A DNA stretch of 64,000 nt from Gallionella capsiferriformans ES-2 (GTDB lineage Bacteria; Pseudomonadota; Gammaproteobacteria; Burkholderiales; Gallionellaceae), in contig NC_014394.1 in assembly GCF_000145255.1 (NCBI RefSeq), positions 2,046,001 through 2,110,000 on the forward strand, in the 5' to 3' direction. Below, piece by piece: positions 11,543 to 19,632 of this stretch (position 1 is its first letter; each line of letters starts with the position of its first letter). The position numbers were made by a program, and so were the translations under genes. The notes under the pieces are model-generated. The model was given only the letters and a program-made list of their open reading frames with translations. It made no database searches and had not been told where the DNA came from.

Positions 11543-14266
11543 TTATCGAATACCCTGCTGCAGCAATAGGCTGAATTCCGTTGCCGGTACCGGACAGCTA
11601 TAGTGATAGCCTTGTCCGACCTCACACCCCTGAGTCTCGAGCATGTCACGCTGTGCATTTGTCTCAATGCCTTCCGCGATCAAGGACATGCGCAAGTTAT
11701 GCGCCATACCGATGATCGTTTTGACCATTTCAGCATCGTCGGCGTTGTTATCCGCCGCGCTTACAAACGAGCGGTCAATTTTTAGTATGCTGATGGGGAA
11801 ACGGCGCAGATAGGACAGGCTGGAGTAACCGGTCCCGAAATCATCCAGCGCCAATTGAATACCTAACGCCCTGATTTCATGTAGAATCTCACCCATTCCT
11901 TGCGGATCAAGCAATAAGCTTTCCGTCAACTCCACTTCCATGCGCGTCGGATCCACACCGCTTTCCGCCAGCGCATCACGCAGCGACTGCATCAGTTCCC
12001 CAGAACGCATGAACTGGCGCGCCGACACATTGAAGCTCACCTTGATATCCCAGCCTTGATCATGCCAGCGTTTGGCCTGATGGCACGCTTGCTTCATCAC
12101 CCAGTTACCAATATCAATAATGAGACCACTTTGTTCCGCAATCGGAATAAAACGTGCCGGTGACACCTGCCCCATCCCGGGGTGATTCCAGCGTATCAGT
12201 GCCTCACAGCCTATAATCCGCCCGTCACATAAATCGACTTGAGGCTGGTAATACAACTCGAATTCATTGCGTTCCAAGGCATGTCGCAACAGCCGTTCCA
12301 GCTGGACACGCTCGACAGACTGATCATGCAATGCTTGCGTGTAAAAACGATAAGTGGCACGTCCCTGCTGTTTGGCCTGATACAACGCCACATCGGCATA
12401 TTTGAGCAAATCATCCGCATCCCGCCCGTCCTGCGGACACATGCTGATACCTAAACTGGGCGTAATGCGCAATTCGTCATTGCCGATACGCATCGGTTGA
12501 GATAGTTCATGAATAATTTTCCCGGCGATACTGGCCACATCATCGGCCCCGTTCACGCCATTGAGCAACAGGACGAACTCGTCCCCCCCCATGCGTGCCA
12601 GGGTGTCATCGGCGCGCACACAGCCTTGCAAACGCTCCGCAACAATTTGCAGCAGGACATCACCCGCGCCATGACCTAGGCTATCGTTTACATCTTTAAA
12701 ATGATCTAAATCGAGATACATCAGCGCCAGCTTTGCATCCCGACGCACCACACTGCTGACGGCCTGACTCAGACGATCTTTCAACAGACGTCGATTCGGC
12801 AATCCTGTGAGCTGATCGTGATAGGCCAAATGCTCGATTTGAGCGGAGGTTTGTTTTTGTTCAGTGATATCCCGAAACAGCGTTTGAAAAGCAATCCGGC
12901 CGTTGGGTAGTTGCACGACCTGTACCGAGACATCCACATCCATCAGGCGACCGCTTCGTGTACGGTAACGCGATTCAAAATTATCTATCCCCGTAAGCTG
13001 TAATTTTTCTTTGCGTGCGGCAATGGCATTCTGATCATCCATCGCTTCAATGTCCGACACCTGCAACAGAAGCAGCGCATCACTGGCATATTCCAGCAAA
13101 TTGGCCGCTTCTCTGTTATGCGTAATGACCGCCAGACTTTCATCAAAAAGCAACACGCCCTCAGGCAGCTGCTCAAACAAGGTTTCAAATTGCGCGCGTG
13201 CGGCCCCCAATTCGTCGAGCAATGCGTAACGTTTCGACACGTCATGAAACACCATCACTACCCCTACCGCATTGCCATGCTCGTCGCGCACCGGTGCTGC
13301 GGAATCTTCCACCGCCAACTGGCTGCCATCACGGCGGCGCAACAGCATGCCGTTTGACATCGGGATAGGGATTCCATCACGCAATACGCTCTCCGCGGGT
13401 GACTCGACGCGCTGCTGATGGTGAACATCATAAAGTTCAAACACGTCACTGATCAGCTTGCCGCGTGCCTCAGCCTCAGTCCAGCCCAGCAGTCTCTGCG
13501 CGGTCGCATTGATGGACTCCACTCGCCCCTGCCTGTCGCCGACCAGCACCGCATCCCCGATGGCTTCATAAATAGCTCGAATGCGCGCATCACTTTGTAC
13601 GATGAAACCCAATGCGCGATACACCTGCCAGAAAAACCACAACGATAACAACGGCAACACCATCGCTAAAGCGCCCAGCTTCAAACCATGCCGCCCCAAT
13701 ACACCGGCAACCATCCCCTGTTCCCGGGCAACGATTTGCCCCTCAAGCTTCTTAACCTCACGATGCAATGCATCACGCAACAACCGATCACGGCCTTGCA
13801 CGCGCCCATCGACCAAGCGGGCTGAATAAACATCCTTCGGGTCGAACAAGGCAAGTGCCTCGTGATAGTTCGCCATCAACTCCTGATGCTGACGAACAAA
13901 GTTTTCCATTTCGCCGACGTCAATCGCCAGCTTGCGCGCCGCAGCTTGCACGTTGAGCAGCTTGTTCTGAAGGGAACTGGCATGAGCCTCGAAGGCATTT
14001 TGATGCTTCGCACGCAGAACCGGGTCGTAACCACGCAACAGAATATCTTTCCACTCCTGAGTTTGATCCGCCAACTCCGCCATCACATCGCTCACGGAAT
14101 TTTCCAGCGCAAGCAGTTGTATGCGATCCTCGCGCGCCTGCTGACCCAATTGCGTAACTACCTCGACAAACCAATAGCCGCCCAACGACACCGTCAGCAA
14201 CACCGAGCCCACCACACCCCACATCAAACGACGAATACGCCCTACCTGCCCGCTCCTGCGATCCAT
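11543..14266 (-). CDS. Membrane PAS-PAS-GGDEF-EAL cyclic-di-GMP protein
   Basis: 907 residues. Transmembrane segment 14-35, an extracytoplasmic helical region (about 36-190), second transmembrane segment about 192-213, two PAS/PAC modules (about 225-345 and 355-475), GGDEF (about 485-640) with RMGGDEFVLLL, and EAL (about 655-900) with [39 protein letters not shown] and AEGIET. All catalytic motifs of both domains look intact. The start ATG follows immediately after a run of 14 G (14267-14280), which leaves no ordinary spacing for a ribosome binding site; an in-frame stop lies 13 codons upstream, so no longer version exists in this frame. See the finding on possible slippage. Confidence 0.9.
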   Translation of the reverse strand: MDRRSGQVGRIRRLMWGVVGSVLLTVSLGGYWFVEVVTQLGQQAREDRIQLLALENSVSDVMAELADQTQEWKDILLRGYDPVLRAKHQNAFEAHASSLQNKLLNVQAAARKLAIDVGEMENFVRQHQELMANYHEALALFDPKDVYSARLVDGRVQGRDRLLRDALHREVKKLEGQIVAREQGMVAGVLGRHGLKLGALAMVLPLLSLWFFWQVYRALGFIVQSDARIRAIYEAIGDAVLVGDRQGRVESINATAQRLLGWTEAEARGKLISDVFELYDVHHQQRVESPAESVLRDGIPIPMSNGMLLRRRDGSQLAVEDSAAPVRDEHGNAVGVVMVFHDVSKRYALLDELGAARAQFETLFEQLPEGVLLFDESLAVITHNREAANLLEYASDALLLLQVSDIEAMDDQNAIAARKEKLQLTGIDNFESRYRTRSGRLMDVDVSVQVVQLPNGRIAFQTLFRDITEQKQTSAQIEHLAYHDQLTGLPNRRLLKDRLSQAVSSVVRRDAKLALMYLDLDHFKDVNDSLGHGAGDVLLQIVAERLQGCVRADDTLARMGGDEFVLLLNGVNGADDVASIAGKIIHELSQPMRIGNDELRITPSLGISMCPQDGRDADDLLKYADVALYQAKQQGRATYRFYTQALHDQSVERVQLERLLRHALERNEFELYYQPQVDLCDGRIIGCEALIRWNHPGMGQVSPARFIPIAEQSGLIIDIGNWVMKQACHQAKRWHDQGWDIKVSFNVSARQFMRSGELMQSLRDALAESGVDPTRMEVELTESLLLDPQGMGEILHEIRALGIQLALDDFGTGYSSLSYLRRFPISILKIDRSFVSAADNNADDAEMVKTIIGMAHNLRMSLIAEGIETNAQRDMLETQGCEVGQGYHYSCPVPATEFSLLLQQGIR

Positions 14267-14280
14267 CCCCCCCCCCCCCC
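14267..14280 (-). repeat. Homopolymer run of 14 G directly before a start codon
   Basis: On the minus strand this is 14 consecutive G followed at once by the ATG of the GGDEF/EAL gene. A second ATG (14319) opens a 13-codon leader that reads into the G run; with 14 G this leader ends out of frame with the main gene and stops at TAG after nine more codons, while 12 or 15 G would fuse it in frame. Runs this long are prone to replication slippage, and could also be a sequencing or assembly uncertainty. Confidence 0.75.
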
Positions 14281-14665
14281 ACCCTGCAAGACCAACAGGG
14301 ATTTATCTAACAAACTCATTCGTGATATCCGGCTGTCGTGACTGTGGCTGTCCATTCTTTAATCGAATTCAATGATCTAACACGCGCCGTCAGAACCTGC
14401 CGAACTCAGGCATTGAATATAGTCGATGCCAGGAAAATAGAAAATCCTCCATAAGGGGCAATTGAATACCTCATTTGCGACATCTACCCCCTTTGCGGAA
14501 ATAATTAGCTTATTCCTGCCAGCCATTTAGGCAGAGCGCTCACAGCACAAGGTGCAAATTGAGCAAGGAATGTAACCCCTACCCCAGACGAGGTATCTCA
14601 GGGAATACCGCGCACGGGAAGACAGCAACTTGTGAGGAATGATCGCGAGCCAGTACAAGACCGAT
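14281..14665. other. Gene-free interval between two signalling genes
   Basis: About 385 bases with no supported coding sequence on either strand. It must hold the promoter of the minus-strand GGDEF/EAL gene and the end of the LuxR-type regulator transcript. I see no clear terminator hairpin and no recognisable sigma-factor motif. Confidence 0.5.
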
Positions 14666-16141
14666 TCAACAGGCGACGATCTTATTTTTGATCGCGTAAG
14701 CCGTTAGTTCTGCGGCACTGTGAAGCCCGAGCTTGCGCATCAGGTTGCGCCTGTGGGTAATGACGGTAGTTTGCGAAATATTGAGTCTAGCTGCAATTTG
14801 CGCTGAGGTAAGGCCCGCTGCAATCAGCCCAATCACATCGAGATGCCGGCGACTCAATTTCCCCGCCCCCTCCTCAGAACGCACGATTGCATTTTCCTCT
14901 GGCGTGGCCGCAACCGTCCGGTCATCCATTTGCAGGATAAGCGACTCAATTCTCCGCAACATGTCCGTGCCTTCGAGCTTGAGCCGTTTCCGGTCGCTGA
15001 TATCTTGCACGGTGCCCACAGAACGAAGCGGGTTGCCGCCACTGTCGTACACGGTTTCACACCGTTCATGCACGTACTTGATGCGCCCGTCTGTTAGCAA
15101 TAGTCGATGTTCAATATCGTAGGGAATCTTACTTTTCAACGAATTCAAATAAGCACTGCTCACCGTGCCCCTGTCATCAGGGTGAACAACCGCAAGGAAA
15201 GCCTCGTAAGAAGGAGTAAAGCTATTCGAATCCACCTCAAAAATACGAAAAATCTCCTCAGACCACCACAGCACGTTGCTGATCAAATCCAGCTCCCAGT
15301 TGCCAAGATGGGACATACGTTGCGCCAGCGTGAGGCGCGCCTCACTTTTTTTCAATGCTTCCTCAAAAATCTTACGCTCGGTAATATCCCTTGAAACGCC
15401 GAACACGCCAACAATTTCACCCTGATCACCGTGGATGGGATATTTTCGGCTATTGACCCAGCCACACTCCCCGTTTACCTGCACATATTCCAGCTCTACA
15501 TTAACAGACGGCATGCCCGCGTAAATCAATTTTTCTAACTGGTAACACCTATCTGCGAACTCCTCGGGAAAGAGCTCATAATCAGTCTGACCGATCAAAT
15601 CGCCCCAGCGCTGGCCGCGTGGACAAATAGATGCGAGTGCCTGACTGGCACCGGTAATAACGTGATTTTTATTTTTAAAGCAAATAAAATCGTCGGTGCT
15701 GTCCATCATGTACTTGAAATGTAGATCTACGGGGGCAGTATCAATATCGTATAAGCCTTTGGCATCTTTCAGTATTAACCGAAGCCTCACACCTGACTTA
15801 TCCGCAGAGGACTTTTCAAAGTCAAGCCTGACAATACGAATTTGCCCGTTGGCTTGCCTTAAACGAATTGGAAAGCTTCCTGATGCTGGCGAATCAGCAT
15901 TTAAAAAAAGCAAGCTTGCCAGATCGCCATCTTCAAGATGGATACGATCTGGCAAGGAAATATGACCGGCAATAAAATCGTCTGGTGTAAACCCGAGCAA
16001 TGCCTCGATGCTGCCACTGACAGACAATACGACGGGTGAATCTGACAATAAAATATGGAACTCAGCGCCCAAGCCATCGTATTCGGCGCAGCGTATTTTG
16101 TCTGGAGCGATATTGCCAAAGGATGGGGGGCTTTGTGTCAT
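14666..16141 (-). CDS. Triple-PAS LuxR-type transcription regulator
   Basis: 491 residues, no membrane segments. Three PAS modules (about 25-135, 140-265 and 270-390), the second and third ending in clear PAC phrases (GVSRDITERK, GTVQDISDRK), then a linker and a C-terminal GerE/LuxR helix-turn-helix (about 425-485): SRRHLDVIGLIAAGLTSAQIA with TVITHRRNLMRKLGL as recognition region. It is expected to bind DNA in response to a small ligand, redox or light cue sensed by the PAS domains; the cue and target genes are unknown. A monocistronic gene between the signalling block and the mobile patch. Confidence 0.85.
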   Translation of the reverse strand: MTQSPPSFGNIAPDKIRCAEYDGLGAEFHILLSDSPVVLSVSGSIEALLGFTPDDFIAGHISLPDRIHLEDGDLASLLFLNADSPASGSFPIRLRQANGQIRIVRLDFEKSSADKSGVRLRLILKDAKGLYDIDTAPVDLHFKYMMDSTDDFICFKNKNHVITGASQALASICPRGQRWGDLIGQTDYELFPEEFADRCYQLEKLIYAGMPSVNVELEYVQVNGECGWVNSRKYPIHGDQGEIVGVFGVSRDITERKIFEEALKKSEARLTLAQRMSHLGNWELDLISNVLWWSEEIFRIFEVDSNSFTPSYEAFLAVVHPDDRGTVSSAYLNSLKSKIPYDIEHRLLLTDGRIKYVHERCETVYDSGGNPLRSVGTVQDISDRKRLKLEGTDMLRRIESLILQMDDRTVAATPEENAIVRSEEGAGKLSRRHLDVIGLIAAGLTSAQIAARLNISQTTVITHRRNLMRKLGLHSAAELTAYAIKNKIVAC

Positions 16142-16373
16142 TTAATGTGATTTCTTCGATTTAGCACTGCTAGGAGCACTTGCAAGCAATAGGTTTGAAC
16201 CGTGTCTTTTCGACTATAGCGCTGACACTTCGAGCATGGAGCTTGACTTGAACGAGCAGATCGCCCATTTTTTTAATTTGGAAAAATACAGGGAGCCGGG
16301 AATTGCCTGCATCAATTTTATCAGACCGCCTAAACATGCTATTCGCCCAGTAGTATTTGACGGGCAATCTAGT

Positions 16374-16382
16374 ATGCCATTA
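16374..16382. repeat. Target-site duplication, left copy (ATGCCATTA)
   Basis: The nine bases before the left inverted repeat of the insertion sequence are identical to the nine bases after its right end (17726-17734). A 9-bp duplication fits the 8-12 bp range of IS4-family elements. Confidence 0.92.
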
Positions 16383-17725
16383 CACTACTGTCCGGTAGAT
16401 TTTAAGTTCATTTCGCTGTAGCCCTTTATTGACGTGGCTTTCAGCACGTTTTTGCATTCCGACGATTTCAAATACTATCTGGAATCGCCTTTGGTTAAAA
16501 AACCGTATCGTTTGCCCTTTAATCGGCAGACGGAGCGGCAGCATGAATCGGGGCAAAACAGTTTTCGCACAATTGCTGGACTTCGTGCCGTTCAATCATT
16601 TCGAATATCTGACCGAGCGCTTTGCCGCCAACCACGGGATCAAGCATTTCTCCGCATGGAGCCAATTCATCTGCATGGCCTATGCACAACTGACCCGGCG
16701 CGATGGCTTGCGTGATTTGGTTGCCTGTCTCAATTCTCAGAAGAGCAAGCTTTACCATATCGGTATCCGCAGCAAAGTATCCCGTTCCACACTGGCCGAT
16801 GCCAACGAACGGCGCGACTGGCGGCTGTTCGAGGCACTCGGCCATCGTTTGATCTCCATAGCGCTCGAACTGTACCGGGACGAGGACATCGGCCTGGGAC
16901 TCAAAGAACCGCTCTACGCCATGGACTCGACCACCATCGATCTGTGCCTGACGCTGTTCCCCTGGGCGGAATTTCGTTCAACCAAGGCCGCCGTCAAAGC
17001 GCACACCATCATTGATCTGCGCGGTTCAATCCCTGTGTTTCTGTCCATTACCACCGGCAAGGTTCACGATGTCAATCTGCTCGACGTGATCCCATTCCCC
17101 GCTGGCACCATCGTCGTCATTGATCGGGGCTACCTGCACTTCGCCAGATTGTATGCGCTACACCAGCGCCAAGTTACCTTTGTCATCCGCGCAAAGAACA
17201 ATCTCCGCTTTACCTGGATTGCGTCGCGCGAAGTGGACAAAGCCACTGGATTACGCTGCGATCAAACCATACTGCTGGCGACACCCAAATCAAAAACCGC
17301 TTACCCGGAACGCCTGCGCCGGGTTTCTTTCCGCGACCCGGAAACCGGCAAGCATTTGGTGTTCCTGACCAATCGCTTCGATTTGCCCGCGCTGACCATC
17401 GCCAATATCTACAAAAATCGCTGGCAAATCGAACTGTTCTTCAAGTGGCTCAAGCAAAACCTTGCCATCAAACATTTCTATGGCAATTCCCTCAATGCCG
17501 TCAAATCCCAAATCTGGATCGCAATATGCGTTTACCTGCTGGTCAGCATTGCCAAAAAACAGCTCAATCTTCCTGCCTCCCAGCAGATTTTACTGAATCT
17601 TTTTGAGGTCAATATGTTCGATAAAACCCCAATAAATCAAATGGTTGCAAATGCGATACAGAATCTTGACGAACCGGACATCAGTAAACAATTGAATCTA
17701 TTCGATTTTTAACCGGACAGTAGTG
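16383..17725 (+). mobile_element. Complete IS4-family insertion sequence
   Basis: 1343 bp bounded by inverted repeats: CACTACTGTCCGGT at 16383-16396 and its reverse complement at 17712-17725 (14 of 14 bases). It carries one transposase gene whose stop codon reaches into the right repeat. Both ends, the transposase frame and the 9-bp target duplication are intact, so the element looks recent and possibly still mobile. The orientation is such that the transposase reads rightward. Confidence 0.93.
16543..17712 (+). CDS. IS4-family DDE transposase
   Basis: About 389 residues from the ATG of MNRGKTVFAQLLDFVPF; the frame is open 38 codons further upstream, but those residues are not transposase-like. 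The first DDE aspartate lies in YAMDSTTIDLCL, the second in VVIDRGYLHFARLY, and the glutamate in the IS4 signature YKNRWQIELFFKWLKQ (pattern Y-x2-R-x3-E-x6-K). An N-terminal DUF4372-like region precedes the catalytic core. The enzyme cuts and pastes the surrounding element. It is full length with no frameshift. Confidence 0.93.
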   Translation: MNRGKTVFAQLLDFVPFNHFEYLTERFAANHGIKHFSAWSQFICMAYAQLTRRDGLRDLVACLNSQKSKLYHIGIRSKVSRSTLADANERRDWRLFEALGHRLISIALELYRDEDIGLGLKEPLYAMDSTTIDLCLTLFPWAEFRSTKAAVKAHTIIDLRGSIPVFLSITTGKVHDVNLLDVIPFPAGTIVVIDRGYLHFARLYALHQRQVTFVIRAKNNLRFTWIASREVDKATGLRCDQTILLATPKSKTAYPERLRRVSFRDPETGKHLVFLTNRFDLPALTIANIYKNRWQIELFFKWLKQNLAIKHFYGNSLNAVKSQIWIAICVYLLVSIAKKQLNLPASQQILLNLFEVNMFDKTPINQMVANAIQNLDEPDISKQLNLFDF

Positions 17726-17734
17726 ATGCCATTA
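17726..17734. repeat. Target-site duplication, right copy (ATGCCATTA)
   Basis: Identical to 16374-16382; see the left copy. Follows immediately after the right inverted repeat. Confidence 0.92.
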
Positions 17735-17933
17735 ATAAAAAATCAAGTTATATATTGCAGATTTATTGCCAACATTGCAGATGTGGAATTACTCGATGAC
17801 ATCGCATTACAGCCCGGGACAGGTAAGCGCGTTGCTGGATACATTGAATCTGATCAGCAAAAAGAACAAACGGACTAACGCGAATCGGGGGTGGCTGTTC
17901 AGAAAATTCTGCCCCCTTCAAAGTCCCCACAGA

Positions 17934-17971
17934 ATTAAAAACGGGCTAGAACATTTCTGCTCTAACCCGTT
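17934..17971 (-). terminator. Rho-independent terminator downstream of the tRNA fragment
   Basis: On the minus strand a 14-bp stem (two G-U pairs) with a GAAA tetraloop (stem arms at 17958-17971 and 17940-17953) is followed by TTTTT. It begins only 8 bases after the CCA end of the tRNA fragment. Its position and quality suggest it is the native terminator of the tRNA gene whose 3' half remains here. On the plus strand the following tract GTTTTGTTT could make it work in both directions. Confidence 0.8.
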
Positions 17972-17979
17972 GTTTTGTT

Positions 17980-18024
17980 TGGTAGGAACGAGCAGACTCG
18001 AACTGCTGACCCCTTGGATGTCGA
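17980..18024 (-). tRNA. tRNA 3'-half fragment (anticodon loop to CCA), probable attachment-site remnant
   Basis: Read on the minus strand: anticodon-stem 3' side CCAAG (18013-18017), variable region GGGTC, a perfect 5-bp T arm AGCAG/CTGCT around TTCGAGT, acceptor 3' strand CGTTCCT, discriminator A and encoded CCA. Upstream of the anticodon loop the sequence is no longer tRNA-like: no D arm, no matching anticodon stem, no 5' acceptor strand. tRNA genes broken in the anticodon loop are typical crossover points of tyrosine integrases. Isotype cannot be assigned with confidence. Not a functional tRNA. Confidence 0.65.
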
Positions 18025-18224
18025 AATAGCAGTCGACCTGTAATAGATTGATTTAATTGATAATACGCTGCAGTGTTCCGTTACAACTATGCACTACAGC
18101 GCACAACGATGCATAACCAAGTCCGGCAAAATTCCGGCAAGCTAATTTCGTACAAAGGTATATTGCTATTGCATTGTGAGTACATATGGCGCACAATAAC
18201 GCAATCTAATTTTAGGAGTCCATC
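18025..18224. other. Interval between tRNA fragment and toxin-antitoxin pair
   Basis: No gene seen. The part before 18225 should contain the promoter and operator of the toxin-antitoxin operon. It includes several GTAC/GTACA words, but no unambiguous palindrome that I would call an operator. Confidence 0.4.
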
Positions 18225-18503
18225 ATGGAAACTACGATGACCAAGGAAAGCCGTCTGAATATCCGATGCGACAGCTACACACGCCAGTTACTGGACAAAG
18301 CAGCCAGTTATGTACACGTCAGCATCTCAGAATTTGTGCTGTCAAATGCGCTCGCCTCTGCTGAACGTATTGTACAGGAGCATGAATCAATTACATTGAA
18401 TCCAAAAGACTTCGAGTCGTTCTTAGCAGCGCTTGACGCTCCTTCTGCGCCTAATGCGGCTTTGGATCGCGCATTCAAACGCCACGCTGATCAGGTACGT
18501 TGA
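18225..18503 (+). CDS. RHH antitoxin, DUF1778 family (TacA/AtaR type)
   Basis: 92 residues. The N-terminal half is a ribbon-helix-helix DNA-binding domain (RLNIRCDSYTRQLLDKAA, followed by VSISEFVLSNAL), the usual DUF1778 layout, and the C-terminal tail (about 50-92) is the toxin-binding part. Such antitoxins neutralise a GNAT toxin and repress their own operon. TAGGAG lies 6 bases before the ATG, supporting this start. The stop codon overlaps the ATG of the toxin gene (TGATG). Confidence 0.88.
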   Translation: METTMTKESRLNIRCDSYTRQLLDKAASYVHVSISEFVLSNALASAERIVQEHESITLNPKDFESFLAALDAPSAPNAALDRAFKRHADQVR

Positions 18504-19015
18504 TGAAATACCTCATCCGCCCACTTGATGCGGACATTAACACGGCTGATTTTCAGTGCGGAACACAACCGCTGAATGATTACATCCGTCGCTATGCCTC
18601 GCAGGATGTACGCAAAAATGTTTCTCGCGTGTTTATCGCAACGCCAGAAAATGATCAAAAAAAACTAGCAGGTTTCTTTACCTTAAGTGCTGGAAGCGTA
18701 GGTTGCTCTAGCCTTCCAACATCGCTTGCACGAAAACTACCACGTTATCCGGTGCCGGTTGCGCTGATAGGCCGACTAGCCGTAGATAATGAGTCACAAG
18801 GCAAAGGTTTAGGATCAATTCTGCTTGCCGATGCCTGTCAAAAAGTGTCTCAAGCCAGCTCTGTTCTAGCCGTAGTCGGAATCATTGTTGACGCAAAAGA
18901 CGACAAATCGATCTCGTTTTATAAACACTTTGGTTTTATTCCATTGCCAGGTCAAGCCGACAGACTGTTACTGCCAGCATCGGTGTTCCAACAAAATAGT
19001 CCCTTCACCGAGTAA
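18503..19015 (+). CDS. GNAT acetyltransferase toxin (TacT/AtaT type)
   Basis: 170 residues of a single GNAT domain. The acetyl-CoA binding stretch is LIGRLAVDNESQGKGLGSIL (Q-x-x-G-x-G as QGKGLG) and the C-terminal motif FYKHFGFIPLPG carries the conserved tyrosine. Toxins of this group acetylate the amino acid on charged tRNAs and stop translation. It is coupled by a one-base overlap (TGATG) to the DUF1778 antitoxin gene, the standard order for this pair. The module lies next to a tRNA fragment and IS remnants, as expected for a mobile island. Confidence 0.88.
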   Translation: MKYLIRPLDADINTADFQCGTQPLNDYIRRYASQDVRKNVSRVFIATPENDQKKLAGFFTLSAGSVGCSSLPTSLARKLPRYPVPVALIGRLAVDNESQGKGLGSILLADACQKVSQASSVLAVVGIIVDAKDDKSISFYKHFGFIPLPGQADRLLLPASVFQQNSPFTE

Positions 19016-19055
19016 TAAAGTTAATCTCTCAGCGAGTAACCGCGTTATATCGTAC

Positions 19056-19211
19056 TGAGCTTCCCCCAAAAAATAGTCTTCCAAGGGTGACGTAAAATTA
19101 ACGTTACTTTTGGAAAGGCAAATGATGAGAATACCGAAGCAGGAATACACGACAGAATTCAGGGAGCTTAGACACAGCTACAACATATTCAAAATAATGT
19201 GTAAGGTTTGA
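19056..19211 (+). mobile_element. Remnant of an IS3-family element, left end and first codons of orfA
   Basis: From TGAGCTTCCCCC (an IS3-like terminal sequence) through the start of a transposase OrfA. The frame from 19122 gives MMRIPKQEYTTEFREL, which matches the well-known N-terminus of IS3-family OrfA proteins (PKQEYT-x-EF-x-x-L), then diverges and stops at 19211. Everything after about 19170 of the element is gone. The -35 part of the promoter-like motif for the NPC-repeat gene lies inside this remnant's last codons. Confidence 0.55.
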
Positions 19212-19228
19212 AGTTTAACTCCGACTAA
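19200..19228 (+). promoter_or_regulatory. ECF-type promoter motif before NPC-repeat gene 1
   Basis: TGTAAGG (19200-19206), 15 bases, CGACTAA (19222-19228). The start codon of the NPC-repeat gene is 64 bases downstream. One of nine copies of TGTAAG[G/A]-N15/16-CGAC[T/A][G/A]A found only between genes in this window. Confidence 0.72.
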
Positions 19229-19291
19229 TCCTTGCATCCACCATTTTGGTAATGTCAGATAGGCTTACAAATTTACCCCTGGAGAGAAATA

Positions 19292-19597
19292 ATGAAATTC
19301 AATAAAATTGCTAAAACCCTGATTTCGTCTGGCGCACTGGCTGCCGTAATGAGTGGTGCGGCAATGGCGGCCCCCTGCGGAGCGGCTAATCCCTGCGCGG
19401 CACGCTCTAAAATGGAAGCATCGGCAAATCCATGCACAGGAAAGAATCCATGCGCAGGCAAAAACCCCTGTATGGCAAAACACCAACACCACAAAGCCAA
19501 CCCTTGCGCTGCAAAAAATCCGTGTGCCGCGATGCATCCATGCGCAGCAAAGAATCCTTGCTCTACCAAAAACCCATGCGCAGCAAAAAACCACTAA
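19292..19597 (+). CDS. Secreted NPC-repeat cysteine-rich protein
   Basis: 101 residues. A clear Sec signal peptide (MKFNKIAKTLISSGALAAVM, cleavage after AMA) is followed by a mature part that is almost only copies of N-P-C-A-A-K: eight NPC units, one HPC unit and an APC at the new N-terminus, so ten cysteines, all preceded by proline, plus a HQHH cluster. No other domain. The regular spacing of cysteines and lysines suggests a soluble periplasmic metal- or thiol-buffering polypeptide; that role is inference. GGAGAG lies 6 bases before the ATG. It is preceded by an ECF-type promoter motif and followed by a DUF6969 gene. A second gene at 22917 carries the same repeats. Confidence 0.85.
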   Translation: MKFNKIAKTLISSGALAAVMSGAAMAAPCGAANPCAARSKMEASANPCTGKNPCAGKNPCMAKHQHHKANPCAAKNPCAAMHPCAAKNPCSTKNPCAAKNH

Positions 19598-19632
19598 GCA
19601 AAAAGTCGGCATCGCACTCAACCAGCCACGCA

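Larger units (their letters stand above)
16236..17878 (+). pseudogene. Small hypothetical gene split by an IS4-family insertion
   Basis: Removing the insertion (16383-17725) and one copy of its 9-base target duplication joins two open pieces, 16236-16382 and 17735-17878, in the same frame without any other repair. The result is a 96-residue protein starting MELDLNEQIAHFF and ending in YIESDQQKEQTD. The frame is open further upstream to about 16148 without another ATG, so the original start could be a non-ATG codon. I do not recognise the family. The exact restoration of the frame shows that this was one gene, interrupted recently. A truncated 61-residue product could still be made from the left part. 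Confidence 0.7.

Noticed and set aside
17980..18060. A complete tRNA gene
   Set aside because: The D arm, 5' anticodon-stem strand and 5' acceptor strand are absent; only the 3' half matches.
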